DNA from: Ectocarpus siliculosus
Lineage: Eukaryota; Sar; Phaeophyceae; Ectocarpales; Ectocarpaceae
DNA: 64,000 nucleotides
Assembly (NCBI GenBank): GCA_000310025.1
Contig: FN648554.1
Span: 1 to 64,000, forward strand
Reading direction: 5' to 3'
Part shown: positions 44,131 through 55,239 of the stretch, one piece after another
Numbering within the stretch: the stretch's first letter is position 1
Layout of the letters: the number at the start of each line of letters is the position of its first letter
The notes under the pieces: model-generated
What the model was told of the DNA's origin: nothing
The model's database searches: none
Seen by the model: only the letters and a program-made list of their open reading frames with translations
Translations under genes and position numbers: made by a program

Positions 44131-44869
44131 GAAAGCAACGTTCAGATCTGTAGACCAAATTTTGTTTGCCGCTCCTCCAGCTGGCAAACCACTCGAAGCC
44201 CTCACAGTGTCCACCTCGCTCCTTGTCTCTGCGTTGCTCTCTCTAGATTAGTCCTCGTAAGACTTTGGGAACACCTAGCTTCGATAGAGTGCCGAGGTGG
44301 TGGCTACTCCCATGCTCCCGCTTGGGAGGGGACCCCGTATTTCCGTAGCAAATTATGCAAACCCTAACAACGACGTTACAAATTTGACTACTTTCAATAA
44401 ACCTTGATTTGTTTCCGTCTGCTCCTACAACAAAACTCCCCTTTGCATGTAATCTAATCCAGAACAATTACTCTGACGTAGCCTATTTCGCTACAAATAC
44501 TTTGGCGTCCGTATATAGAAAGTCGGCACCATCGCACTTGGAATATACGAAAAGGACGCACGCTTAAAAGAGAGGCCGGAATGAACTCGGAATGTCGGAA
44601 ACGCGCATGTTGAAAATACACCGCAGAAGAAGCCAATAGTACGTGTAAATTTATGTCCGGGTAACGATCGAACCATGGTTCGGCCATGTTTCAGAACATG
44701 AGGAAAACGAAATTTGGATTAGAACGGCAACAAAGCTGAAAGCATATTAAAATCAAGGTGTACGCGTCATAAGCTCTTCTGCTATATACGTATGTATAAT
44801 TTGTTTTCTCTCGTGGTCTAAAGTAGAAACAATGGACCGTTGCTTTGTTCTTTCCAGCGCAGGTTTGAG
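44131..44869. other. LTR-like debris and unrecognised sequence
   Basis: 44170-44410 resembles the middle of the LTR-like pair at 14680-14920: GCTGGCA-ACCACT-GAAGCC, CACCTCGCT, TTTCAATAAACCT. This is probably a decayed copy of the same element. 44440-44869 shows nothing recognisable. Confidence 0.45.
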
Positions 44870-45290
44870 TATGCCTGAACCAAACACATCAATCGTGTTT
44901 GGCGGACCGGGAAGCTTATAATTTCTGAGCATTGCTACCTACCAGGGTTGTCGCAGTTGACGATTCACGCGACGAATATCAGCCGGAACCAAACAAGTCA
45001 ATCGTGTTTGGCTGCGATGGTCGGTGAACTTGATTGTTTCAACACTGCTCCCTGTCAGGGTCGCCGAAGTGGGGGATTCACGAAAACTTGCATGCGCCTG
45101 AACCAAACACATCACTCTTGTTTGGCTTTCTATATGTCTGAACCGAATACATAACTCGTGATTGGCGACCGTGGTGGGGGGGCCTGGTTTGGTGGGGCTT
45201 GTGTTCAACAGCAGTACCTACATTAGCCGTCTCATTCGTGCGATCTACACACGAAGTACTTTATGCCATTATGTTCCCGTTATTCGCCTG
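44870..45290. repeat. Diverged satellite relatives, minus orientation (second block)
   Basis: Three to four degenerate monomers with AACCAAACACATCAATCGTG followed by TTTGGC, GATTCACG and CTACCTACCAGGGTTGTCGC. Same orientation as 42410-43480. Confidence 0.75.
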
Positions 45291-45309
45291 GATGAAAACT
45301 CATGAACTC

Positions 45310-45640
45310 GGTTTCGTTTTGCTGCTGCTTCTTGTTGTGGGAAGGAGCGCTTGCCCGCTCGCAGATAGCGATTGAATCGAGATCACCCCAGGGAAGGGCG
45401 GTAGGACGTGGGCGGACCGGTGCGCGGGGACGGCGGCCGGATCTTCCTGGTGGTCTCTTTTAGAAGCCACGACGGCAGATATGTCAGCCGGGTTCCCCAC
45501 GCCGCACGCCGCGACCGTTTTCACGGGAGCTAGGTCTTACGCCCTATCGAGGGGCAGCAGGGGGCCTGTCCCGTGCACGGTCATCTCCGCTGACCGCGGA
45601 CCGCGGCCGTCGGCCCGGGGATGACGGTGGAATGGACAGC
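45310..45640. repeat. Duplicated GC-rich module, inverted partner of 15960-16300
   Basis: Reverse-complement counterpart of the left module. It includes GATTGAATCGAGATCACCCC, GGTAGGACGTGGGCGGACCG and GTGCACGGTCATCTCCGCTG-like words matched on the left strand. 45640-45940 downstream is GC-rich with overlapping frames on both strands and no recognisable domain. Confidence 0.65.
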
Positions 45641-47324
45641 GTTGCCACCGAAGGGTCGCCGAGATCTGAGGGAGTTGAAGCACACGGCCGAACGAGGGTG
45701 GGCGCGTCTGGTGCGGACGGCGATACGGCGGGCGGCAGCGTGGCCGTCGAGGTCACCGCCATCCCGTCGGCGGGACCGGCATGACGTCGGACGAATGTAT
45801 GCACCGCGCGGGTTCCTTGGAGGAAGATTTTCGGCGGGGCGTGGGGGCACTTTGACGGCAAAGCAAAGAGGGTCGCAGCGAGATGAAGACACAGGCGTCC
45901 TCAGACCTGATGTTTGACCTCGCAGTGTCCGTCGCATAGAGGTGGAGTTTTAGTTGCCTTGTTTTTCTTGCGCACGCTGTACACTTTGTGTGAAACAGAA
46001 TACGACAGCGTGGGCTGTCCCCGACCGCCAAAACGTTCGAACAACGGAACATGTACTCTCACAGTTGGGCAATGTTCGTGATCGGATGAGTGTGGTGAGG
46101 AATTCCAGACAAAAATGCGGTATGTGGAGGGGCGCACGATTGCGTACACAGAGCGGCAACCAACGGTTAGTTAGAGGCGCTGTACAGCACACACATCTAT
46201 GATGGCGTATGTACATGGTACATCAGTGTGGACTTTAGGTCTAGCACGTCTCACATGTGTTACTAGGGTTCGGACGTTAGGTCTCGCGGGTTGGCGAGTT
46301 CGAGAGTTCGGGGTTTGGTCAATCCGTGAAAACATACGTGACAGCCGCGTGTGCACACCAGCACCGAAGCACAGGAGCACAGGATTGACAATACAGAGAA
46401 TTGCCGTGTCTCCGGAAGGTAAACACCAGCCAACGCCCTCGACAATACCCTAGTAAACGCAATTCGAAAGAAAGCAATAAACGACACGGGTGGCCAAAGC
46501 AGGTTGTATCTGGTGCACAACCTCCCCACAACCTCTCTAGGGTCAGGTCGTTGTAAACTAGGGTTAAGGATTGGCCCCCCGCCCCCCAACGGGGCGGGCG
46601 GCCACACTGAGATGGGCGGCCACACCGTTATGATGACAGTGCGGGTTTGGGGAGAAGTTAGGAATAAGAAGAAAGAATAACACACGTTAGAAGAAGAAAG
46701 AAGGGACGGTGTATGGAGACGCTATCAAAACGGGAAGACGTGAAGACGCTCGCGAACGGCGAGAAGGCACAGGAAGGTGAAGCATCGGCCCCCGCGCCCC
46801 AATGGGGCGGGGGGGGGGGCGTAAGGTGTCACAGATATCGACTAGGTCTGCGAAAACTGCCGACGACGTGTGCTGCGCGGCTATGGTCGATGCTGTCAAT
46901 CATTTACTACATGTTGTCGTGTAGTACAGAAGTTCGGGACCACGTCTCGACCATTTCATTTCGTGGGCAGACCAATAGTCTAATCATGCAAAAACTTCGT
47001 ATTCAAAGCATTTGTTGTCCCATACAACTACCAAGACGCGCGTCACCAATCCATATCCTTCATTCCGGTGGGCCAATAGTCGATCCATCTACTTATTTCG
47101 TGCAAGCTTTTTGACGACAGCAACGATTGCAACTTGATGAAGTACATGCTGCTGTTAAGCAGACATACATACAGTACATATAGCAATTACAATATACATA
47201 CAGTACATAACACAGTAACCGCCTGGTAAAAAAGAAGAGCATATTGTGTGCATGAAGTACAACACTTATCAACCATGTAATACTCCGAGTTGTGAGGACT
47301 GTGACATATCTCTGATGGATATCA
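45641..47324. other. Intergenic stretch with LTR-like end motifs
   Basis: 46440-46640 (minus orientation) has GCAATTCGAAAGAAAGCAAT, then AACTAGGGTTAAGGATTGGC and a CCCCCAACGGGGCGG palindrome. The same ordered words occur at 54285-54330 (CCCCATTGGGGGG and CCCTTAACCCTAGTT), so this is probably a solo terminal repeat of one family. 47165-47215 has a short ACATACAGTACATA duplication. No gene is supported. Confidence 0.45.
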
Positions 47325-48010
47325 TGTTATCATGTTATATATATTCCCACGAGATGGTCGTCCTGACGTGATACATTTCTTGTCATTAGCATGGAAAAAA
47401 AAAAAAGATGGCTCGATTTTTGTATTTCTACAGCAGTATGGACCAGACGCCGACTGTACATAGAAGTCGTACGAGTGTCGACTTAGTTGTGCTGTCACGG
47501 CATCTTCCACGCACTTCTGCCGGCGCTGGTTTGTTGATTGGAGTCTTGTAGGTCGAGATACAGCAGTGGGATTCTCGGGTTGTGGAGGCAAAAGTGAACC
47601 AGAGCAAAAAATTGAATGCATAGCGCGATTACTGCTGTGTTTTTGCAACAGCGGTATGAAGTAGACGCCGAACGACGTCCGCGTACTACCGCAACGACCT
47701 AACTGGACGGGATACTTCCTTCCACAGCGAACCATATTACAATGTGATGCAAACATCCGTTCATGTGTCGCGCGGCTGCCACATGTGTCGACGACAGGTA
47801 CACGAAGAGCTCTCGCCATGTTGTCGTTACCGCGCGCAGGACGACCCCTCGGAGATCTTCCACATTGCGCTACAACGACAGCAGTACTACTGTAGAGTGA
47901 GTTGTGCTGTCACGGCATTTCCCACGCACTCTCCTACCGGTGCTTGTGTCGATTAGAGTCTTGTAGGCCGAAATACAAGAGTGGGTTGGGCTCCCGGGTT
48001 GTGGAAGGAA
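47325..48010 (+). repeat. Dispersed repeat R, copy 1
   Basis: About 690 bp in two related halves. The first has GATGGCTCGATTTTTGTATT, GTACGAGTGTCGACTTAG and TTGATTGGAGTCTTGTAGG. The second has ACGTCCGCGTA, CATGTGTCGACGACAGGTAC and again a GATTAGAGTCTTGTAGG module. Similar copies lie at 50517-51192, 54369-54420 plus 58780-59600, and 59810-60420. The halves share the TGCTGTCACGGCAT-TTCC word, so R arose by an older duplication. No coding frame is conserved. Confidence 0.85.
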
Positions 48011-48686
48011 ACCTGCCTGCAACAACGGAGAAGGCGGTGTCCTACGGTATCCCGCTCAACTTTTTTTTTTTTTTTGCGGCATGTGGTTTCATATTTCATA
48101 TTTCTTTGCCACTGCCGAAAGAGACCGCTGGATCTTTACGCAGTCCATCTTCCGCATTTATCATTTTACACCGAACGACGCAGGACGGGTCGACCTTCAT
48201 CATTGTTGCTGTTGTCGTTGTCTCCACATTAAATAACGTTCCGATCTCTCTCTACCCAGCACCTTGATATGTCCGTACTGATCCAACAGTTGACGCGGTC
48301 GATTCCCGTGGTCACAGGCTAACTTACCCTAACACGGTACGCTTAAACAAACTGGCCCCGAGGGGTCCGCAAGTAAATAGAAATAAACGACAGATATTCT
48401 GGAGTTCTCCGCTGCCTCTGCGCGCTATGCGAGGTAACAACTGATACTAGGAGTCAGCATCACGGGCCTGAGAGAAAGAGGAACACCCCTTGGTTTAATC
48501 TTGGTGCTTCACACGCAAGCAGAGACAAGGCCATCTGACACAGAAAAAGAGAGAAAAAATAAGAACGACAAAGAGAAAAATATAAGGAAACACAAGGGCG
48601 CACAAAAAATGTTTTTCCGACACCTAACCCTCAAACTTTCTTTGGGGCCCTCCGGGGGGGGGGGGGGGGGGGGGGGGGGAAAAAAA
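48011..48686. other. Tail of repeat R and unrecognised sequence up to the gap
   Basis: 48011-48190 continues repeat R with a T-run (48060-48074) and CACCGAACGACGCAGGACGG, also found at 59763-59782. 48190-48640 holds nothing recognisable. It ends in a G-run of more than 20 bases before the gap. Confidence 0.5.
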
Positions 48687-48786
48687 NNNNNNNNNNNNNN
48701 NNNNNNNNNNNNNNNNNNNNNNNNNNNNNNNNNNNNNNNNNNNNNNNNNNNNNNNNNNNNNNNNNNNNNNNNNNNNNNNNNNNNNN
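48687..48786. other. Assembly gap of 100 N
   Basis: Exactly 100 N, preceded by a long G-run and six A. The round number suggests a gap of unknown true length, probably caused by the homopolymer. Frames drawn across it are meaningless. Confidence 0.98.
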
Positions 48787-50164
48787 GGTACGAAGGTCTC
48801 ATCCCCCCCCCTCCAAACGCCACACAATTTCCTATATAAACAAGTCTATAGTAAATACTGTTGTATTCTTGTCCCTTACCTAGATCATTCAATGTAAGTA
48901 TTGGATTGGGTTGGGTGAGGCCTCCTGCACCGGCCTGTTGTCCCGCCCATTACTTTCCTGTTGATTGTCTGATCTACCATATATTGCTTTGACCACACAA
49001 GCCTCTAAGGTAGGTCTCTCCCCACCGAAACTTTCATATTTCCGCGGCACGCACGCGTAGAAAATCGAATGTATGCGTGGCCGGCCGACAATCGGCAACG
49101 TGTTTTAGTCAGGGTAGTACTCGCTACGGCTCGTCTCGGAACCCGCCGTTCCTACACTCGTAGGCGCCAAGTGCGACGCTATCGGTACGCCGCCCGGCAA
49201 CGATTGCAGGTCAATCCAGGAACTGTGCCACACATCCCCCGTCCCGGGAGGAAGGCATCGTGTAGCGGTGTGGCAGCCCGTGACGTCCGCGTCTACGGAG
49301 TCATGGGGGGTCTTACCAAACTGGAAATTAAAGAGAAGATCCTCCCCCGCTGGCAGCCGCAGAATCTGCGATCGCATCGTGAAGGAGAGGTCGTCGTGGC
49401 CGCAACCGCCAGCGAGAACAAAGCGACGTCCCTGGTATGCTCTATGCGTACCACCAAAGGCGACGCAGGTTGTGCCCGGAAGCGCATTTCCCTCAACAAA
49501 TCGAAGAGAACATGCGGCAACCTAGCCTCTGCGTGGTTGACAAAGCTTCTGTTCCTTCCCCGTAAACATGACGTAGGGGTCAACGAGAGGACTACGACAC
49601 GAGTTGCCCGACCGCGTAACAGGGTCCCAGCTGCCGTCTTGCCCCAACTGCTTTTGGATCGCCATCTTCAACTTGGACACGATCCCTTTCTGCATCGACG
49701 CGGCTGTGTACTGTTAGTGCATTGCGAAACTAGAAGGCATGCGCGAAATTGTATCATACCTAGTCTATACGCCAAAGCATGGCTCTGTCGTGCACCCACT
49801 TGGTGCCTCTACGTTATGTGCCCAAGAATCAGAGGCATTCGACCGCGTCTTGGTCCGAGGCCTCCGTTCAGCAACAACGTTGTTCGGTCGCCGAAGCCAT
49901 GAGAACAACGGCGACCAGCCGCACATTCTCCCAGAGAGCACTGAAAATCTTCGGGGTTTAGACGAACGATGCTTTCGCGCCAGGGCAGAGAGATGCCATC
50001 AGCGGCGACATTAGCAGCCACTCGGTACTCGATCTGTAGCTCCAACAAACGCGACGTCGATGAACCCTTGAGCCAGCTGCAAGTCAGTCGGAAAGCGCAC
50101 ACCGAAAGAGTCGCGACAACTGGTACAACGCAAACATCTCTTTGTTGATGTGCTTGTAAAGTAT

Positions 50165-50518
50165 TACTAAACGCCGTACTCAGAGTATTTTGAGTAAGTA
50201 TACTCAAACTCGGTTGGCGAGTAAGGCTGAAGGTTTGAAATACTCACTACAGTACGGATGAATTACTTTCGAAACAATTACTCACAGGCTTTAGTCTAGT
50301 AAAAGTCGAGTATTTGTGAAACACTTACTCAAGGATTTTCTCAAGGGTGAGTAATAATACTCGAGTAGCTGAGTACGCATGAGTACATTTTGAAGTACTT
50401 ACTAATCTCATGAATATCGATGAGCATTTTGAAATACTTACTCAAAGGCTTTAGCATTTTGTTGAGTATTTTGGAAATACACACTCACGGAAATACTCAA
50501 CGGATAAATGAGTAAAAT
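50165..50518. repeat. GAGTA/TACTC-rich degenerate repeat
   Basis: About 350 bp in which GAGTA or TACTC occurs roughly every 15-20 bases on both strands (for example GAGTAAGTATACTCAAACTC and ATACTCGAGTAGCTGAGTAC). This makes it rich in short palindromes. It separates the decayed DIRS-type pieces from repeat R copy 2. No gene. Confidence 0.8.
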
Positions 50519-51192
50519 CATGTTATATATATACTCACAGGATGGTCGTCGTGACGTGATACATTTCTACTAATAATAAAAAAAAAAGATGGCTCGATTT
50601 TTGTATTTCTACAGCAGTATGGACCAGACGTCGACTGTACACAGAAGTCGTACGAGTGTCGACTTAGTTGTGCTGTCACAGCATCTTCCACGCACTTCTG
50701 CCAGTGCTGGTTTGTTGATTGGAGTCTTGTAGGTCGAGATACAGCCTTGAGATTCTCGGGTTGTGGAGGCAAAAGTGAACCAGAGCAAAAAATTGCATGC
50801 ATAGCCCGGTTACTGCTGTGTTTTTTCTACAGCAGCATGGACTAGACGCCGAAGGACGTCCGCGTATTACGGCAACGACCTAACTGGATAGGATACTTCC
50901 TGTCACGGCGAACCATAGTACAATGCGATGCAAACCTCCGTTCGTGCGTCGTGCGGCTGCCCCATGTGTCGACGACAGGTACACGTAGAACTCTCGCCCA
51001 TGTTGTCGTTACCGCGCACGAGGACCCCTCGGAGATCTTCCACCTGGTGCTACAACGACAGCAGTACTACTGTACATGGATGTCGTAGGAGAGTGGAGTT
51101 GTGCTGTCACGGCATCTCCCACGCACGCTCCTACCGGTGCTTGCGTCGATTGGAGTCTTGTAGGCCGAAATACAAGAGTGGGTTGGGTTGAG
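50517..51192 (+). repeat. Dispersed repeat R, copy 2
   Basis: Closest to copy 1 over its whole length, starting TCATGTTATATATATACTCA and ending GAAATACAAGAGTGGGTTGGG. It joins directly to the gag-like start of the decayed DIRS-type element, so one of the two interrupted the other. Confidence 0.88.
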
Positions 51193-51478
51193 GAGTGGAG
51201 GTAAAAGCGGGCCCACCGGTGAGCGCAGTCGCCGTGGGGCCGAGAGAGCCACCGCCAAGCAGTCGCCGAAGCCGCCGCGGCGGAACGCCGCGTGTTGCGA
51301 GGCGGCCTGTTACTCTCTCAAGTATTTCCTGTCTCCTCGATAGCTCCGACGTACTTCGGGAGAGAGAAAGGGGACTGAACAAGGTCGAGTCATTTTCCAA
51401 CATGCTTCATGGGAAATCTGACTCTTCCCGATTTCGTTCCGAAATCCGGATTCGTCTCGAATCCGAGATAACTATATA

Positions 51479-52156
51479 TAAAGTGGGCACATTTCATGCA
51501 AGAGGGTAGTACAATTCACGTAGCCCCTACTCCAGAGTAGCGCAGCCCGTAGCCTCGGTACCGTCCGTAGCAGAGGAGCGAGAGAGAGCGAGAGCTTGGG
51601 GAGAGTGGTCACGATGAGCACAGTCTACGTGGGGAGGGGATTCCTATCAACAACCCCCTTCGACAAGACGGCTTGGCTAAACCGCGTCTGCCGAGAGCGA
51701 GCGGATGGCATGGAGTTTGTTTGCCGCTGCTGACACAACTTCGGCGACGGTTCAGGAGTCGACGAGGGCACCGCCTTGCAGCATGAGGCTTCGCACAAGC
51801 ACGAAGAGTGAGTGTAGAGGAATGAGGATCATTTTGTGAGATTACCTTGGTTGCATTATAGTATAATCTGCCTCGCAGCAGCAGCAGCAGCAGCAATAGC
51901 AAGAAGAACACACACAACAACACACACCAAGGTTGGACGCAACCAAGAGTGCGCGAATGCGGAGCCCTCGCGATGCAACTGCCGTCGTGTTGTACACACC
52001 AAACGTGGTTGTACTGCTGCCCGCGTAGCTGGCAGCGGCAGCTGCGTGTGTGTTGCGCTGCTTCCCATGTAGCTGGAAGCAGCAGTAGCGGGAGCCTCAA
52101 CAGCGGAGGCAGAAGCCGCAGCGGTAGCTGAGCAGCATGACAACTTGTGACAACGT
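51479..52156. other. Stretch without a supported gene
   Basis: Right of the decayed element's A repeat. It contains a GAGAGCGAGAG tract (51575-51595), a (GCA)n run at 51873-51895 and several AGC/GCAGC-rich words, but no convincing frame. If the ORF at 52169 is a gene, its promoter would lie here. Confidence 0.4.
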
Positions 52157-52168
52157 TTGAGAAAACAA

Positions 52169-53755
52169 ATGCGCGAAATGCAGACCGGCACCACCCACAA
52201 GGCTGTGTGCCACGGGGATATTCGTGCCTCTGCAGAACTGGCCTTTACATCAGTGTCCCCTGCCCTTGCCTGCCACTTTCCGCACGCCTATCGCATGCGA
52301 GCAGATCGCGTTCGCCTGTTGCGAAAGTCGCAGAAGAATAGCAGTGGCAACTGGGTTTGCACCACGTGCCAGCGCTATTTCGGCTCCGGTGAAGGGCTGA
52401 CCCAGTTTTATGTGAACCAGCACGAGAGGTCGACCGCACACATGTGAGGGCGATGGCGGTCGGTGTCGGTAGATGCATACTCGAGTAATTTGGACTGCTC
52501 GCATGTGCTTGCCAACATTTCAAGACCTCGCAAGACCCGTTACTTTGTCCATCCTCGCTGCACGCATGTCGTGCAAAGTATCAATGCGTGCATGCAGCTT
52601 CGTCGATGTGTGCGAATGCGTCGCCTACTACGCAACTTGACACAGCATGTACAGTAGAACGATTAGATAATTATTCCGTCTCTCAACGGCGGATCAATCA
52701 ATATTTTCTCACATCCGCAGGCGTGGTGCTGAAGCTAAGCGTCAGAGGAATACAATGCTGAGGTTTTTTAAACCGTCGAGCACTACGGGCGGCGGGAAGG
52801 GGTCGAGGGACGTGATGGATAGCAGCGGTGGCGCGAGTAGTGACGTTTGAGGTGGTTACGACGGGAGTTGCAGGCGGGCGTGAGGGCGGAGCAGGCGCGG
52901 GTAGCGACGCTGAGGTGGTTGCGACGGGAATTGCAGACGGGGGTGAAGGCGGAGCGGGGGCAAGCAGTGACGTTGAGGTGCTCTCGACGGGAGATGCAGG
53001 CGGGCGTGAGGGCGGAACGGGCACGGGTAGCGATGGTGAGGAGGTTGCGACGGGAGTTGTGAACGGGTGTCAGGGTTGTGAGGGCGCGAGCAGCGAAATG
53101 GATGGAGTTTTCTCCGATGCTGCACACGAGAGTGGTTCGACCGATACGGTGCGCGTCCAAAACCCTCTCCGCTGCGCGGGATTGCGTCCGAATGTTCGGG
53201 GGCCTCTTCTCCAACACTACCCAGCAGCTTTGCATGGTGTCGTCAAAAACGGGCTGTCGTGGGAGGCTCGCACAGACCCGAATGGCGTGGCTCTTTCCGC
53301 CGTGGAATCCGTCTCCCGCGGCATCCTGAGCCCAGGTTGTGCTGGAGCAGAGAAGAACCAGGAGGCACGTGCGAGCCGTGTGTGGACATCAAGGGCAGTA
53401 AGGTTTACAGAGGTGAGACCACGTAGCGAACAAAAACGCGAAATAGGAAGGCAAGACAATGTAACTGTCGTACCCTAATCCAATTAAAATAATTGGATTG
53501 TTCCCTCTGCACCCCTTCCGTCTTGGAGCAGATCTGGTTCAACGATCATCGTTGGAGCCAGAAGACTCAAGGTTGAAGCACCTTGCTCTAGATTTGTTGA
53601 CTCCTCACCAGCAACGAGGCAGGCTGACACGGTGGAAGAAGAAGTTCGAAGTGCAGAAACTGTACACTTTGAACCAACTCAGGAAGTGCGCGGCTTTGCA
53701 TGCTGGTGTTGCACTCGCGAAGAGTATCTTCATTTACATGGCAGACAATGACTGA
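52169..53755 (+). CDS. Possible zinc-finger protein gene with 21-residue repeats, unknown function
   Basis: Three open pieces that may be exons of one gene. The first (52169-52444) ends with a zinc finger, WVCTTCQRYFGSGEG to QHERSTAHM, spaced C-X2-C-X17-H-X5-H. A second region starts at about 52715 with RRRGAEAKRQRNTMLRFFKP, which has a nuclear-localisation character. It leads to four 63-bp tandem units (about 52842-53093) coding a 21-residue Gly/Glu/Ala-rich repeat such as VVATGIADGGEGGAGASSD. The frame then gives CAGLRPNVRGPLLQHYPAAL and WEARTDPNGVALSAVES before a stop at 53478. A last frame (53498-53755) includes RLTRWKKKFEVQKLYTLNQL. The first 63-bp unit is 64 bp long (one extra T), which shifts the frame. 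Sequencing error, decay or a mis-modelled intron are all possible. It could be a transposon gene. Confidence 0.4.
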
Positions 53756-54360
53756 CGTGAATGGCGTTCAAACATCTTGTTGATAAGTCTCCGTGGTAAC
53801 TTGTCCGCGCATGAGTCATATGCAGTTATGACCTGCGCTGTGACTTTCACGATGGGCATTTTACCTCCCCGTCTTGCATTGGTGAGTACCTGCGATATAC
53901 GAAAGAGTTGTTCCACGACGCAAACGTCGACGTCTCTGTTTTATTTTTGTTCCCTTCGCACTCCTTCCTTGCGGCGGGTTCACACGGACTTCGAACGTGG
54001 GGTGCAATTTCCTCTCTTCGTACCTTCCTCGTCGGCCTTCTCCATCGTTATGTACATAATGTATCCCTCGATTTTTCGGCTTTTCGATTCCGGTAGACAA
54101 GACTACGAACTGACATGTCCCTTTCACCCCCGACGGGACCGCGCGCTCGTCGAGTGCCAAAATTCTTCACCACTTCCTTGCCTCTCCCAACACCGTCCAT
54201 TCTTCCCGGCCCTACAAATCCTCTCCCCTTCTTCTTCTTTCCGTCCTCCCGGACACTCACCACCATCCGTCCTGGATGTTCGCCCACAGCCCCATTGGGG
54301 GGAGGAGGGCCAACCCTTAACCCTAGTTATAATTTTGTTAAGCCCGAGGGAAGAGTTACC
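53745..54360 (+). repeat. Long direct repeat S, copy 1
   Basis: Near-identical to 63506-64000 in the same orientation: GTCCGCGCATGAGTCATATG, GATGGGCATTTTACCTCCCC, ACGACGCAAACGTCGACG, CCGACGGGACCGCGCGCTCG, then a TATA-like CCGGCCCTACAAATCCTCTC (CCCTATAAATCC in copy 2). It ends here with CCCCATTGGGGGG, CCTTAACCCTAG and CCCGAGGGAAGAG, words shared with LTR-like pieces at 14330 and 46555. It may therefore be a terminal repeat carrying a promoter. It is cut by repeat R at about 54369. Copy 2 runs off the window. Confidence 0.7.
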
Positions 54361-54368
54361 AAACCGTA

Positions 54369-54420
54369 GTTGATATACTCACAGGATGGTCGTCGTGACG
54401 TGATACATTTCTTGTTATTA
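54369..54420 (+). repeat. Repeat R, copy 3, left fragment
   Basis: First 52 bases of repeat R, ending CTTGTTATTA. It resumes at 58780 with TAGTATGGAAAG after the pogo-like transposon. Copy 1 reads CTTGTCATTAGCATGG at the same place, so copy 1 is the empty site with a single TA. Confidence 0.9.
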
Positions 54421-54870
54421 CCGTAGGTTGCATAAGATACCACACCCGTGTGATAACATTTTCGGGAGGGCGAAAGTTATCACACGGGTGTGGTATTCTG
54501 TAGGGGGTGTGATATCTTATGTCACCCGTGTGATAAAGTGTTCTCACAGAGTCTCACCAACAGGGGGTGTGATAACAAGGGGGTGTGATACCGTCGCCCG
54601 TGTGATGAAGCGCGCTCACAGGACCCGGCTTACAGGGGGTGTGATAACAAGGGGGTGTGATAACTTCGCTCGTGTGATGATACGCGCTCACAGGACCCGG
54701 CCTGACGGGGGTGTGATAACGTCGCCCGTGTGGTTGCAGTGCGCCCACAAGACCCTACCTACGGGGGTGTGATAATAATGTCGCTCGAGTGATGCGGTGC
54801 GCTTACAGGAGGCACCCACGTACAAAGGGCGTCAAGGGGTGTAAACAGGTGTGATAGCTAGGATGGCTCA
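54421..54870. repeat. Left TIR and subterminal GTGTGATA repeats of the pogo-like element
   Basis: The terminal repeat is followed by at least twelve copies of GTGTGATA or its complement, often as GGGGGTGTGATAAC or CCCGTGTGATAA. They alternate with GCGCTCACAGGACCCGGC-type words. Opposed pairs such as TTATCACACGGGTGTGGTAT form short palindromes. A matching set lies at 58570-58779. Confidence 0.88.
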
Positions 54871-55239
54871 CACCACTCCATCACGTAAATGCTTTCCCAC
54901 GTGCATTTTCGCAGTATCCTTTGGAAATTCTTCGCATAGGTACACAACGAAGACGTAGAACCGACACCTCAGAGCGGTTGTGCCGGTGTTGTGTGCGACA
55001 AAACGACAGCACACAGGTACCTGGACGACGCAACCACTTGCAAGACTTGCATCCAACACTCAAGCTGGAACCACATAGGACGCAAGCAAGTGCCAGCTAC
55101 GTATCAACCAAAGCTAGAAACCAAGAGGACAAGCGACTACCGAAACATATGAAACCCAGGACAAATTGGCTCGAATAGCAGCTTTGGTTGACTTGACCAT
55201 GGCATGCAACTACGGTAGGTAGATACCAGACAAGACACC

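Larger units (their letters stand above)
48840..51478 (-). mobile_element. Decayed DIRS-type element, same family as 3818-13585
   Basis: On the minus strand the parts are in the normal order. An A-type repeat and the beginning of the gag-like frame lie at about 51478-51200. A piece of the RNase H end is at about 50110-49810 (LELQIEYRVA, RLNPEDFQC). Recombinase pieces are at about 49750-49090 (PHVLFDLLREM, FNFQFGKT), and a B-type repeat at about 48950-48880 (GGTTGGGTGAGGCCTCCTGC in plus). Most of the interior is gone, and repeat R plus a TACTC-rich block occupy the middle. It is heavily broken, with many disruptions, and much older than the first element. Its 3' end is near the assembly gap. 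Confidence 0.8.

Noticed and set aside
45544-45937. Overlapping ORFs on both strands beside the GC-rich module
   Set aside because: Three frames are open at once because of high GC, and none has a recognisable domain.
48501-48892. ORFs crossing the N block
   Set aside because: They run through 100 unknown bases and a G-run and have no meaning.
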